Of a stretch of 64,000 bases of DNA, positions 33,458 to 45,506 are shown piece by piece. Origin of the DNA: TIUS-1 sp964019505 (GTDB lineage Bacteria; Bacillota_I; Bacilli_A; Mycoplasmatales; Mycoplasmataceae); the NCBI RefSeq assembly GCF_964019505.1, contig NZ_OZ026449.1:124001-188000 (forward strand), in the 5' to 3' direction. Under the pieces are notes generated by a model. It was not told the origin of the DNA and did no database searches. It was given only the letters and a program-made list of their open reading frames with translations. The stretch's first letter is position 1. Every line of letters begins with the position of its first letter. The position numbers and the translations under genes are program-made.

Positions 33458-35419
33458 ATGAAAAACTTAAAAGAATATTCTTTAACAAACTTAAGAATGA
33501 TTGGTATAGAACAAATTACTAATGCGAAATCAGGACACCCAGGAATGGTTATGTCTGCGGCTCCATTAGCACATGAACTATACTTAAATCACTTTAACGC
33601 ATCAATTACAAATCCAAAATGAATCAATAGAGATAGATTCATTTTATCAGCAGGACACGGTAGTGCATTACTATACTCACTATTACACATCTCAGGATTT
33701 GATATTAAAAAAGATGACTTAATGAAATTTAGATCATTAAACTCATTAACACCAGGTCACCCAGAATCACACATGACTACAGGAGTTGATGCTTCAACTG
33801 GACCACTTGGTCAAGGATTTGCAATGGCTGTTGGTTCAGCGATCGCCGAAAAACATTTAGCGGCAAAATACAACAAGCCAGGATTACCATTATTTGATCA
33901 CAACACATATGTAATATGTGGAGATGCCGATTTAGAAGAAGGGATTACTTCTGAAGCAATGCAAATTGCAGGTGTACAAAAACTAGATAAACTAATTGTT
34001 TTATATGATTCAAACGACATCCAATTAGATACTCCAGTTGATAAAGTACAAAAACTAGATTTGAAAAAATGATGTGAAGCTCAAAATTGAGATTACATTT
34101 TTGTAAAAGATGGATTTAACTTAGAGTCAGTTGATAAAGCAATTGCTCAAGCTAAATTAAATAAAAAACCAACACTTATTGAATGTAAAACAATTATTGG
34201 ATTTGGTCATGAAAAACAAGGGACACCAGCAATGCATGGTGCTCCATTCTCACCAGAAGCAGTACAAGGATTGCGTGATAAGTTTGAATACAAAGAAGAA
34301 CCATTTACAGTAAATGGTGATGTTAAAAAATTATGACAAGACAACTTCAACAAACGTGGAGATGAGGCTTTAAATAAATGATTAAAAATTGAATCAGAAT
34401 TTAAAACAAAATTCCCAGTTGAATGAAAAGAAATATTTGAAACAAAAACTGTTAAAGCTGAAGACTTCAAAGAATTACTACATACAAACAAAGAAGCTAC
34501 AAGAATTAGTAATGGTAAAGTTCTTAAAAAATTACAAGAGCTTACAAACAACATGCTTGGTGGTTGTGCAGATTTAACTGCTGCTACAAAAGTTCAAGGA
34601 TTCATGGGTGAGTTCAATAATGAAACACCAAGTGGAAACAACATTTTATTTGGTGTACGTGAATTTGCTATGGCAGCAATTTCAAACGGTATTCAAGAAC
34701 ACGGTGGTTTACGTTCATTTGATTCTACATTCTTAGTATTTTCAGATTACATGCGTAACGCAATTAGATTAGGAGCAATATCAGAATTACCTGTATTGCA
34801 TATCTTAACTCATGATTCAATTGCTGTTGGATTTGATGGTCCAACCCATGAACCAGTAGAGCACTTGGCATCACTTAGAGCAATGCCAAATCTTTATAAC
34901 TTTAGACCAGCAGATATGAAAGAAACAATCGGATCATATGTTGCTGCATTTAACTTAAAGAAAACTCCAGCTACATTAAGTTTCTGTAGACAAGATTTAA
35001 CACAATTAGAAAATTCATGTTGAGATGAATCTCAAAAAGGTGGATATGTTGTTTATGAAACAAAAGGTAAAAAAGCAGATTATATTTTTATTGCATCAGG
35101 TAGTGAAGTTGAACTTGCTATTGAATCAGCAAAACTAATGGAAGCAGATAAAAAATCAGTTAGAGTTGTTTCAATGCCATGTGTTGAACTATTCGAAGCA
35201 CAAGATGTTAAATATCAAGAATCAATATTGCCTTCAACACACAATAAATATATTGTAGTTGAAGCTGGTTCATCATTTGGATGACACAAGTTTACAGGTA
35301 GAAATGGATTAATGATTACTGTTGATCAATTTGGAAAATCTGCCGATGGTGCCGTAGTCTTAAATGACTTTGGATTTGAAGCAAACAAAATTGTTGCAAG
35401 AATTAAAAATTGAAAATAA
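33458..35419 (+). CDS. tkt: Transketolase
   Basis: A 653-residue thiamine-diphosphate enzyme transferring two-carbon ketol units between pentose and hexose phosphates, giving ribose-5-phosphate without an oxidative branch. The ThDP motif reads YVICGDADLEEGITSEAM, with LGQGFAMAVGSA before it and the pyrimidine-domain block FGVREFAMAAI later; THDSIAVGFDGPTHEP is the catalytic-His region. Monocistronic. RBS GAGGTC. Confidence 0.97.
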
Positions 35420-35431
35420 TTATTAACAGCC

Positions 35432-35460
35432 AAACACAAGATTAATCTTGTGTTTTTTTA
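35432..35460 (+). terminator. Terminator after tkt
   Basis: Near-perfect stem AACACAAGATT/AATCTTGTGTT followed by seven T residues. Confidence 0.88.
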
Positions 35461-35498
35461 TTTAGCACAACATATATAATATTTTTAATGAGGGTAGT

Positions 35499-35903
35499 AT
35501 GAAAATTAAATTAAACGAATTAAACACCCTTGCAAAAGAACTAGCAGTAGAATTAAACGATAATACATTTGTGCTCCTTAATGGAGACTTAGGATCTGGT
35601 AAGACTACTTTTACAAAACAATTACTTAAAGAATTGGGTGTAATTGAAAGTGTGACATCGCCATCATTTAATATAATGAATCAATACAAAACAAATAAAT
35701 TTAACATTAATCATATGGATGCATATAGATTAACAAAGTTAGATGAACTAGATATGTTTATTGAATCATTTGAAAATGCCATCAATGTCATAGAGTGACC
35801 TGATAACTTAGATATAAACTACAATGACTATGGAAAAGTGATAGAGATATCAATAACTGTAATTGATGAAGATACGAGAGAGTTTAAAATAATTAAGAAA
35901 TAA
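35499..35903 (+). CDS. tsaE: tRNA t6A synthesis ATPase
   Basis: A 134-residue P-loop protein of the TsaB-TsaD-TsaE complex that adds threonylcarbamoyl to A37 of ANN-decoding tRNAs. Walker A is LNGDLGSGKTTF near residue 28; SPSFNIMNQY and the HMDAYRL segment are family signatures. Its partner tsaB occurs separately at 42541. RBS GAGGGTAG. A bidirectional terminator lies at its stop. Confidence 0.93.
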
Positions 35904-35933
35904 AAAATGAATCTATTAATGATTCATTTTTTA
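35903..35933. terminator. Bidirectional terminator between tsaE and manA
   Basis: Stem AAAAAATGAATC/GATTCATTTTTT with a TATTAAT loop, T- or A-rich on both sides, overlapping the stop codons of both convergent genes. Confidence 0.87.
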
Positions 35934-36851
35934 TAATTGGATTCATGAGATTAATACTTTTAGATCACCACTAATATCAAGTGAAGAAGTCGAATCTAAA
36001 TCACATGCTATTGAGCAATCTCCAAATTCATAATCAATTCCATTGATTTGACCTTTACCGTCAATCGCAGTAATTTGTAATCATCCCGCTTTTTCAATTA
36101 GAGTAAATGGTTTAGTTTCTTTAGATGCTTCGTATAAATAAAGAGAGAAGTATTCGTTTGAGTGAATTAGTTTTGTCTTGTTTTTTAAAACATCAATTTT
36201 TGAATCAGGAACTGTTGTAGCCAATATTGTATCTTCGATATGTAATTCTCTACCAACTCCATTAACTTTTCTATCATAGTCATAAACTCGGTAAGTGATA
36301 TCTGAAGAACGTTGTAATTCATATACTACAATGTCAGGAGTTACAGCATGTATTTTTCCTGGTGGAACATATAAGAAATCACCTTTATTTACAGTAACTT
36401 CTACAAGTAAATCTTTTCAAGAACCATCATGTATCATTTGTGTTAGTTCTTCTTTGGATTTTGCGTTGTGTCCATAAATTAATTTTGAGTCCTTAGGACA
36501 ATCAAGAATGTATCAAGATTCTGGTTTTCCAAGATCATTGTGTTTCTTTGCTTGTTCATCATCGGGATGAACTTGTACAGATAGGTTATCTTCTGGTGTA
36601 AGTATTTTTACTAGTAGGGGAAAGTTTCCTTTGATATTTCCAAATAGATTTCTATTTGATTTAAATATCTCTTTTATAGATTTTCCAGTTCATTGACCAT
36701 CAATCGCAAAACCCATTCCATTTTCATGAGCCGAAATTATTCATGCCTCACCAATTTTTTTATCAGTTGGAATATCGTATCCCAATGATTTTAGTTTTTG
36801 TCCACCTCATGGTCTTTCTGAGAAAGATGGTTTTATTTTAAAAATATTCAT
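35931..36851 (-). CDS. manA: Mannose-6-phosphate isomerase, class I
   Basis: A 306-residue zinc cupin that converts mannose-6-phosphate to fructose-6-phosphate. Zinc ligands appear as QVHPDDEQA near residue 95 and the PPGKIHAVT block near residue 170. Length fits the short Firmicutes ManA. It is divergent from an RpiR regulator and close to two fructose/mannose-type PTS genes, suggesting a mannose catabolic group. Confidence 0.94.
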
Positions 36852-36921
36852 TATATTTACCCCTTGAATATATGTATTATAATTGCTATATAATAAAAAT
36901 CAACAAAAGACTGAGGAAAAT

Positions 36922-37728
36922 ATGATTTTAGAACAATTAAATAAACATTCTAAATTCGATAGTTCAATCGAAGGCAGAATTTCAAAAACAGTAATTAATC
37001 ACGTAACAAAGAATAAAGAATTTAAAATGAACATAACAAAGTTATCAGAGGTATCTGAAACAAGTCAACCAAGTGTTACGAGATTTGTGACTAAAACTAT
37101 AGGCTTAAAAAACTATAAAGAATTTATAAACATGTTGAACTTAGAAGTTAAAACATATTTTGAAAGTAACTATGATCAAAATAACCTAAGTGATAATGCA
37201 AGTCAAATAATAACTGATTTAAACGAAACGCTATCTCATGTAAGCAATGAAGATATAAAAACCGCTACAAACATTATATTAAATTCAGATAGAATTAACG
37301 TTTGTGCAATTGGTGGAAATATTACAACTAAAATTGAGATTGAACATAAGTTATCAAAAATTGGTAAAACAATAATGGTTGCAACAGACTGACATCAACA
37401 ATTGATTAACATAAACTTTATGTCATCAAACGATGTAATTATTGCGGTATCTTATTCTGGAGATAAAGACGAGCTATCTAAAATACTAACCAAAGCAAAA
37501 GCTAAGAATGTAAAAATAATATTGATAACTGGTCAATTTGATTCATTTGCAAAATCATCTGCTGACTTAGTATTTGAAGTTCATTCAACAGATGCAAAAT
37601 TTAGATCATTTTCTTTCACATCAAGAATTTGTGGAATCGCTATTTGAGAATTAATATTTAAATCAGTAATTGCTTCAGAAACGATATCATCAGATGTTAT
37701 TGAACAATGAAAATGAGAACAACAATAA
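36922..37728 (+). CDS. MurR/RpiR family transcriptional regulator
   Basis: A 268-residue regulator with an N-terminal helix-turn-helix (NITKLSEVSETSQPSVTRFV at residues about 35-54) and a C-terminal SIS domain sensing a phosphosugar (VSYSGDKDEL and ILITG near residues 180-200). It is divergent from manA and immediately upstream of two PTS genes, so it may control all three (inference). The start ATG with a CTGAGGAAAA site was chosen over an in-frame upstream codon at 36883 that has no such site. Confidence 0.9.
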
Positions 37729-37762
37729 ACTTTCGATAAATGGAAGTTTTTTTTTTTTTTTG
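37729..37762 (+). terminator. Terminator after the RpiR gene with a long T tract
   Basis: Hairpin AACTTTC/GGAAGTT followed by a run of about 15 T residues, upstream of the fru operator. Confidence 0.8.
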
Positions 37763-37774
37763 TAAAGTTGGTAA

Positions 37775-37801
37775 CATTTTATTCATAACATGAATAAAAT
37801 G
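37775..37801 (+). promoter_or_regulatory. Palindromic operator of the first fru-type PTS gene
   Basis: A perfect 12-bp inverted repeat CATTTTATTCAT-AAC-ATGAATAAAATG. It overlaps the likely -35/-10 spacer; TATAAAAT follows at about 37802-37809, with RBS AGGAGG and ATG behind. A related copy (TATTCA-N5-TGAATA) precedes the second PTS gene in the same position. Confidence 0.75.
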
Positions 37802-37825
37802 TATAAAATATTATTAGGAGGAAAT

Positions 37826-39898
37826 ATGAATAAAGATATCTTAAATACTAACCATATATTCTTAGATGTTGAATCGAAATCACAAAAAGAAGCACTAGAA
37901 TTCTTAGCGCAAAAAGCAGCTGACCTTGGCATTGTTACAAGTAAAGAAGCTTTAGTTACAGGATTTGAAAATAGAGAAAAAGAAAGCTCTACCGGTTTTG
38001 AAGATGGGTTTGCAATTCCACATGCAAGAATTAAAGAAACAACAAAAGCAGCATGCTTAGTTGTTAAGTTAAAAAAAGCAATCGATTGAAATTCAATGGA
38101 CGGAAAACCAACTCAATATTTATTTGCACTAATAGTGCCCGATGGTAAGGGCGATGAGCACTTATCAATATTGAGTGATATAGCCACAAAATTAATGATT
38201 CCCGAATTTAAATCAGCAATTAATAATGCAAAAACAGAAGAACAATTTATTGAAGCTTTTGAAATAAAAGAAGCCACAATAAAAGAAGCTAGAACTGGAA
38301 GTAATGTAATAAAAGTTGTTGGTGTATCTGCTTGCCCCACGGGTGTGGCGCATACTTATATGGCAAGAACGGCTTTATTAAAAGCTGGAGAAGTGCTTGG
38401 TTGAAATGTAAGAATTGAAACACAAGGACAAAAAGGTCAAGAGTACAAACTTACAGATAAAGAAATTGAAGAAGCAGATGTTGTATTTCTAGCGATAGAT
38501 ATTTCAGTTGACAAAGATAGATTTGTAGGTAAAAAAATCTATCAAATAGGTACAAAGAACACTTTGAGATTTGCCGAAGAAGAACTTAAAAAATCACTTG
38601 AAGAAGCATACTTGTATGCGCCATCAAGCAATGGTACAAAACTAGAAATGAAAAATGGTGCTCCAAAACAAAGTTGAGTTCAACATCTAATGGCTGGTAT
38701 TTCATATATGATTCCATTCATCGTATTTGCTGGACTAACATCTGCGATTATTGCAGGAGCTGCAAATGCTGCAGGCGTTAATTTAGGTAAAAAAGAAAGT
38801 CTAGAAGGATTTTGAGTATTTGCTTGACATTTAAATGAATTTGCAAATATTGGATTTTCAGTAATGTTTGCAATCGCGGGAGCGTATATTGCCAACTCAA
38901 TTGCTGGTAGAGCCGCTATTGCTCCTGCGTTCATATTAACTATGATCGGTAATAATCCAGCACTAGTGTGACAAGGTTATTTTGCCGATATCAATGTAGA
39001 ACAAATGATTGACGGAGAATGAGTGTCCGCGTCAATAAATGGTGTAATGCAACCACTGAATGTGTTTGGAGCTGTAATATTTGGACTAAGTGCAGGTTAT
39101 ACAGTTAAATGAATTAATACAAAATGAAGAATTAATCAATACATTCAACCAATTATGCCAATCATTATTATTCCTGTGTTCTTAACTCTGACATTTGCAA
39201 TATTCTGAATGTTTACATTTGGACCGATTATTGGAATAGCAATTGGTTATCTATATACAGGTATCCTTTCACTTGAAAGATCTGGTGCCGGAATGATAGT
39301 TGTAGGTCTAATCCTGGGACTACTAGCCGGAGTTGATATGGGTGGACCAATTAACAAAATAGCATCATTTGGTGCAACTGCAATGATACCAATCGATGGT
39401 GGATTAGCAATGGGATGTTCTGCTGCAGCATTTGCAGTAGCACCACTAGGTGCAGGACTTTCAACGATGATATTTGGAACTACATTTAAAGATGATAAAG
39501 AAATGGGAATAAATGCCACAATTCTCGGATTCATGGGTGTAAGTGAAAGTGCTATACCATTTGCTATAAAATACAAATGAGCTGCAATTGTACCAAACAT
39601 TATTTGTTCAGGTATTGCTGGTATGTTTGCTGGTATGTTTATGGTTCAAGGTCATGTTGGAGCATGGGGTGGACCAATCATAGCTGTGTTTGCTGGTGTA
39701 ACTGACCAATCAGGTAACTTTATTGGAATTTTATGATACATAATTGCAATCGCAATTGGTACAGTGTGTCACATAATTTTATTTAGAATCTTAGTTGAAG
39801 TTCAATCTAAAGGTAAGATGTCATCAAGTGATTTCAAAGCCATTTTTAAAAAAGGAAAAAAGAAAGACGTTGTTGAACAACCTAAAGAAACGGTTTAA
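37826..39898 (+). CDS. PTS fructose/mannose-type EIIABC, copy 1
   Basis: A 690-residue fused permease importing and phosphorylating a hexose, probably fructose or mannose. EIIA (residues 1-150) has the phosphorylated His in FAIPHARIKE; EIIB (about 155-260) has the Cys in VSACPTGVAHTYMA; EIIC has about nine to ten membrane segments with the substrate-binding GVDMGGPINKIA region. RBS AGGAGG with a shared operator. No 1-phosphofructokinase (fruK) is next to it. The nearby manA and RpiR genes support a mannose/fructose role. Its EIIA is about 94% identical by my count to that of the next gene. Confidence 0.92.
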
Positions 39899-39926
39899 CA
39901 CTTATTAAAATAAATAATTAAATACA

Positions 39927-39962
39927 TAAAAACTCCGCATAAAATTTAGCGGAGTTTTTATG
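39927..39962 (+). terminator. Terminator after PTS copy 1
   Basis: Stem AAAAACTCCGC/GCGGAGTTTTT with an ATAAAATTTA loop, just upstream of the second operator. Confidence 0.85.
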
Positions 39963-39992
39963 TATTTATCCTTTTTTGATATAACAAAAAAT

Positions 39993-40013
39993 CTTATTCA
40001 TATCGTGAATATA
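39993..40013 (+). promoter_or_regulatory. Palindromic operator of the second fru-type PTS gene
   Basis: TATTCA-TATCG-TGAATA dyad with the same half-sites and 5-base spacer as the first operator, followed at the same distance by TATAAAAT and AGGAGG. The region from here to the ATG is almost identical between the two genes. Confidence 0.7.
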
Positions 40014-40040
40014 ATGTATAAAATATTATTAGGAGGAAAT

Positions 40041-42473
40041 ATGAATAAAGATATTTTAAATAGTAAACATATATTCTTAGATGTTGAATTGAAATCTCAA
40101 AAAGAAGCTTTTGAATTCTTAGCACAAAAAGCAGCTGACCTTGGCATTGTTACAAGTAAAGATGCTTTAGTTACGGGATTTGAAAATAGAGAAAAAGAAA
40201 GCTCTACAGGTTTCGAAGATGGGTTCGCAATTCCACATGCAAGAATTAAAGAAACAACAAAAGCAGCTTGCTTAGTTGTTAAATTAAAAGAAGCTATCGA
40301 TTGAAATTCAATGGATGGAAAACCAACTCAATACTTATTCGCTCTAATCGTACCAGATGGTAAAGGTGAAGAGCATATGTCAATATTGAGTGACATTGCA
40401 ACAAAACTTATGAATGACGATTTTAAATCAGCAGTTATAAGTGCAAAAACAGAAGATCAAGTTCTTAAAGCTTTTGACATCAAAGCAAAAGCAGTTGAAA
40501 CAACTGCTCCTAGTGCCGGTGGTTTAAAAATTGTCGCAATTAGTGCATGTGTTGTAGGTATTGCCCACACATACATGGCTGAAGATAAATTAATAAAAGA
40601 AGGTGCAAAAATGGGGCACCAAGTTCGTGTTGAAACTCATGGTTCAAAAGGAATTGGTACACCACTAACTGCAAAAGAAATTGAAGAAGCTGATGTTGTC
40701 TTATTTGCAGTTGATGTAAATGTTGATAGTTCAAGATTTGTAGGAAAAAAATTCTACAAAGTAAAAGTTGCAAAAGCAATTCATGAAACAAAATTAACAA
40801 TTGAAAGCGCCATTAAAAATGGTACTACTTTAGCTGGAACAGCCGGAGGAGATTTCAAAACTTCAGGAAAAGCAACAGGTGAAAAACAAGGAGTGTTATC
40901 ACACATCCTTGCAGGTATTTCATACATGATTCCTGTTATTGTTCTTGGAGGAATCTGTTTAGCTTTCTCAATCGGGATTGCAAAAGCAATTTGAGGACCA
41001 GAAGCTGGTACAGGCGGACCAATGATTGGAACTGGTGTAATTGGAAATGACGGAAAAGAAATCATGGCTGCTCAGTTCCCATGAAACCCATTAGCAATTA
41101 TGGATAAAATTGGTGGAACAGCGTTCGCATTAATGATTCCGATCCTTGCAGGGTTTATTGGTAACTCTATTGCTGGTCGTGCAGCTATTGCACCAGCAAT
41201 GGTAGGAGCATTCATTGGGAATGATCCAAAATTATTAATGCCAATTGGAGACATGACTGTTGAAACACCAATGGGATTCATTGGAGCAATAATTGCAGGA
41301 TTAGCTGTTGGATACTTTGTAAAATGAATTAATTCATGAAATGTACCAAGATCATTACAAGCAGCAATGCCAATATTCTTCATACCTCTAGTTGCAGGTA
41401 TATTAATATCAGTAATATTTATTTATGTAATTGGTGGACCAATCGGATGAGTAATGGGTGAGTTCTCAGGTGCAATTAAAAGTGCATACGGAACTGACGG
41501 TGTTGGAATCGGAGTTGGATTAGCACTTGGTATTCTACTTGGAGCCATGGCAGGATTTGACATGGGTGGACCAATTAATAAAATCGCGTTTGTAACTTCT
41601 GCTGCATTAGTAACAGAAGGTGTAAACCAACCAATGGGAGCTATGGCTGCCGCAATTCCTGTTGCACCAATCGCAATGGGATTAACAACAATAATATTTG
41701 CTAGATTCTTTGATAAAGAAACTAGAGGAATGGGTATTGCTGCTATTATTATGGGAACAATCGGAATTTCAGAAGGTGCTATACCATTTGCAATTCGTGA
41801 CCCAAAAAGAGCAATCGTATCTAACGTAATCGGATCAGCAGTAGCTGGTGGGATTGCTGGAGCATTCCTTGTAACAAACATGGCTGCCCATGGTGGACCA
41901 ATTGTTGCAATCTTAGGTGCTGTTCCATACGGAATAATGACTCTATACTTCTTTATTGCAGTTGGAGCCGGAGTTGCTACAACTACATTGATTTATGGAT
42001 TCTGATTAATGGCAGATGCTGGAGAAGTGGCTTCTGTTAAAGAAGCACACGTTGAATACTTAACTGGTTTAGGTAACGCAAAACGTGAAGCAATTTCAGA
42101 AATCAAATCAGAAATCAAAACATTAAAAGCAAATAAAGATACTTCAAAAATTGAAGCTAAAAAATCAGAAATCAAAACTATAATTGAAGATCATAAAGCT
42201 GCTGTTGCAAAAGCAAAAGTGGCATACTCAGAAATTAAAGTAGAAGAAAAAGCGTTAATGAAAGTTAATAGTGGAGAAGTGAAAGCGTTTAATGCATCAG
42301 CAAAATCAGACTACACAACTTCAAAAACAACAATTAAAGCAAAAGAACTAAAAGGTGATGCAAAAGCAGATGCTATTGAAGAACTGAAAAAAGCTAAAGC
42401 AGATAAGTACCGCGAATTCCAAAATGGAATTAGAGGTTCATTGGTAGCAAAATACCAATCAGCTACAGCTTAG
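40041..42473 (+). CDS. PTS fructose/mannose-type EIIABC, copy 2, with a helical C-terminal tail
   Basis: An 810-residue fused permease related to copy 1. EIIA keeps FAIPHARIKE, EIIB keeps Cys but reads SACVVGIAHTYMA, so the usual Pro-Thr after Cys is Val-Val. EIIC has the GFDMGGPINKIA region. After about residue 655 there is a cytoplasmic tail of about 150 residues rich in Lys, Ala and Glu and predicted helical, which EIIABC proteins normally lack. The N-terminal 125 residues nearly match copy 1, then identity drops. Likely regulated with copy 1 by the palindromic operator. Substrate unproven. Confidence 0.9.
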
Positions 42474-42485
42474 TTAAATAAATCT

Positions 42486-42509
42486 AACTATCTTCGGATA
42501 GTTTTTTTT
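42486..42509 (+). terminator. Terminator after PTS copy 2 (UUCG tetraloop)
   Basis: Stem AACTATC/GATAGTT closed by a TTCG tetraloop and followed by seven T residues. Confidence 0.87.
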
Positions 42510-42540
42510 ATTTGTAATACAATAACAAAAAAGGATAGAT

Positions 42541-43089
42541 ATGAAGTCACTGTTTATAGATACAACAAATAATAAAATAGTCTTAGCTTATTTAGTAGAT
42601 GATGTTTTAAAGGACTCAATTATAGTTGAGGCTAAAAACAAAATAAGTGATGTTATAGATATAACTTTAAAACAGTTTTTAGACAAGCAAAACGTTCGAT
42701 TAAATGAATTAACCACTTTCTATGTGACAAAGGGTCCAGGAACCTTTACAGGGGTAAGAATAGGGTTATCTATCGTTAAAACCATATGAACTATCAATAA
42801 GGATATAAAGGTTTATTCAATAAACACAATGCAGCTAATGGCTGGTATAAAACAAACAGCCGTGGCCATTGATGCTAGAGGGAACAAACACTTCTTTGCA
42901 AATTTATCTAATGGCGAATTTGTTGATGAGATAGCTTTATTGCAAGATGATAAACTACCAACAACTAATATTGTAAAAAATACGGATTCAATTAATTATG
43001 TAAAAAACTTTGAAGAAGTTAAAAAGAACTTTATCTTAGAAAAAGATATTACGAACTTTAATCCAATTTATATTAAGAAAGCAATTTAA
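42541..43089 (+). CDS. tsaB: tRNA t6A synthesis protein TsaB
   Basis: A 182-residue inactive ASKHA-fold protein that scaffolds TsaD in t6A37 formation. The signature TKGPGTFTGVRIGLSIVK lies near residue 63 and the N-terminus LFIDTTNNKIVLAY is typical. It is a little shorter than the usual 220 or so residues, common in mollicutes. RBS AAGGAT. A bidirectional terminator follows. Confidence 0.9.
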
Positions 43090-43092
43090 ACA

Positions 43093-43133
43093 TAAAAAAA
43101 GTTGAATGATTATTAGTCATTCAACTTTTTGCT
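43093..43133. terminator. Bidirectional terminator between tsaB and an unknown gene
   Basis: Stem AAAGTTGAATGA/TCATTCAACTTT with a TTATTAG loop; it contains the stop of the minus-strand gene. Confidence 0.87.
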
Positions 43134-43505
43134 TAACAACATTAGTTGTGTTTTAAGTTCGTCAATTTGTGCTTGTGATTCTTCGATCTGATTTTTAATT
43201 TGAATCTTTAAATTATTATTGGAAATTTCTTGTGCTTTTAATCTTTCTAATAACGGTTTCACGGCGGTTGCAACTGCCACATCACATTTACTCATATCAA
43301 ATAACAACTCCTTAAACGAATCTCTAACTGCTTGGTTGTGTTTTGATTTCATAACAAGTAGCTCATTTGGATCTGTATATATTTTATCATTAATCAAAGT
43401 GTCTCTTTCTTGAATGTATATTTCTCTTAACATTGAGTTAATCCCAACCACGACCTTGTTTTTATTTTTAATTCGTATGATATTAATTATAAATTTTAAT
43501 TTCAT
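43113..43505 (-). CDS. Hypothetical coiled-coil protein, 130 residues
   Basis: A soluble 130-residue protein whose last 45 residues (LKIQIKNQIEESQAQIDELK and on) are a strong coiled coil. The N-terminus is basic and beta-like (KFIINIIRIKNKNKVVVGIN). No known family. Start at the ATG with a GAGGTG-like site upstream. It ends in the tsaB terminator. It may dimerise (inference). Confidence 0.65.
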   Translation of the reverse strand: MKLKFIINIIRIKNKNKVVVGINSMLREIYIQERDTLINDKIYTDPNELLVMKSKHNQAVRDSFKELLFDMSKCDVAVATAVKPLLERLKAQEISNNNLKIQIKNQIEESQAQIDELKTQLMLLSKKLND

Positions 43506-43574
43506 TTTTCACCTCTAATATCTATAACGTCAAAAGACATAAAAAAAATTTGAATTAAATCAAATTTTTATAGA

Positions 43575-45506
43575 TTAAGCTAATGTATCGTCGTTTCTTG
43601 AAATAACTTCATCATCAGATTGATTAGGTTTTAAAACAACATCTTTTTCTTTTTCTTTGAATTTTTTAAATTGACCTTCAAAAGGATATTTTTTTCTAAC
43701 GGCTTCAACAAGATCAAACATTGGTTTATCACCTAATGATTTTCAGTTGTATTTGAATTTATTAGATTTAGTAGGTGTTCTAAATTGTTCTGCTAATTCA
43801 GCTTTATTTAAATCAATCAAACAGCTATATACTTTTTTACCTTGATAAGATCCAAAGTACATTTCTTTATTTCTATTTCTTGAAACAAGCATTCCAAGAG
43901 TTAAGAAGAAGGCTATGAATGCCAATAAGATACCGAACTGTTCTAAGATGAATGTGGCATTGCCACCACCTGAATAAATGATCGATGTCATACCATGTAG
44001 TCCATATCTAAATTCTGTAATGTAACTTACTACATTGAAGAATCCAAATTGCATGAATGATGGGAATGTTCCTCAACCACTTGCTAAGTTTAAAACCATA
44101 TAAACTACAATAATAAACTTACCAATTGTCTCATCTTTTAATGAGAACCATACTGCTTGTATGGTCACTACAAAGGCGGTCTCTAATATCATCAACCATA
44201 GTCATAGTTCAAATATTGCAAGTGCTCCAATTATGTGTCATCCTGCTGCAGTTACCGCAAGTACAAGTAGTGTAACTTGTAACATTCCAGTTACTCACAT
44301 CAACATTGTTTTTGATAAATATCATTGTACTGAATTTAATTTATGTACACGTTTAGCTCTATCATAAATAAATGTTTGCATCAGTGTTCCAACAAACATT
44401 CCGATTAAGATAAAGAACTCTCCAAGACCAATACCATAAATAGCAATCATGTCACCACCAGAGTTAGTTAATCCTTGAATTTCGACATCAACAATATCAC
44501 CAGATTTACCACCAAGTCCAAAGATGTTTACAACATCTCTAACTAGTTCTTTTACAATGTTGTTTATGTCGGCTTCAACTATTTCACCAATTGCATTAAC
44601 TTTAGCAATTGCTTTGTCTACTAGCGATTCTAATGTTGCACCAATTATTGGTATTCCCTGAACTATAGTTTTTAGTTTTTCTAACTCACCAACTAATATT
44701 GTTCCACTAGAAATATTTAAATCAATACTATCAATTCCTTTTTCTAAAATCATTGAAGGAATCGCGCTTTTGAATTGATCTAACGTTTTCAGGTAATATC
44801 CAAATATAAAGTTATTTTCAAATGTTGTTCACATTTTAACTGGTACTAAATCTATCTTGTTAAAAACATCCCCAGTTAAAGCTAAACCAAATTTAGTTAA
44901 TAGATTTGCAAGTAGGTTATTTTCTAATTTCATTTGTAAATAGTAATCTGGATTTTTAAAATTACTTTCAGCTTCTTCCCCATCAAATTTAGTTATATTT
45001 GAAAATAATATTTCTTCATCTGAAATTGCTTTTGCTGCTTGATATTTATTATCTCCAGTTTTAACTAACATTGTTCTTTCGATTACATCTCAAGTATTTG
45101 CTTTGTATATATATTTAACATCGCTTTTTGTAAAGCTTTTATTTTCATATATTTGAAAGTCTTTTGGGATTTCAGTGATGATATCTGCATTTATGATATC
45201 TGTTCCATTTTCTGATAGGATTCCAAGTTTGGGCATTAAACCAGTAGAACCAGCTGCAACTTCTTTTCCTTCACCAAACAAATCATCTAATTCCATATTT
45301 GTCGCAACATAAACTCGGTGTTCTGTATTTAAGAAAGCGGTAGGTGCTTTTCCAATTCCAGGAATTGGATTTCAAAAGGCTAAGATGCAAACTACAGCAT
45401 ATAATATTGGAACAAATAATATACCAATGAATTTAACAATTCTTTTTTTTGAAGAACCTATTCTAGATCCGAATTCGGCCTTAACTCCAAGTCATCAGTT
45501 TTTCAT
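43575..45506 (-). CDS. YhgE/Pip-like membrane protein
   Basis: A 643-residue protein. One membrane segment lies at about residues 26-44 with FVPILYAVVCILAFWNPI, the form seen at the start of YhgE/Pip proteins, then a roughly 290-residue outside domain follows, and five to six membrane segments in the C-terminal half (ABC-2-like). The C-tail is cytoplasmic, about 90 residues, charged. YhgE/Pip proteins serve as phage infection receptors and in type VII-like secretion in Gram-positives; the role in mollicutes is unknown. Its start ATG lies at the tRNA-Ser side. Confidence 0.72.

Noticed and set aside
39927..42473. The second fru-type gene as a degenerate copy
   Set aside because: The frame is intact, the phospho-His and Cys are kept, and it has its own operator, RBS and terminator.
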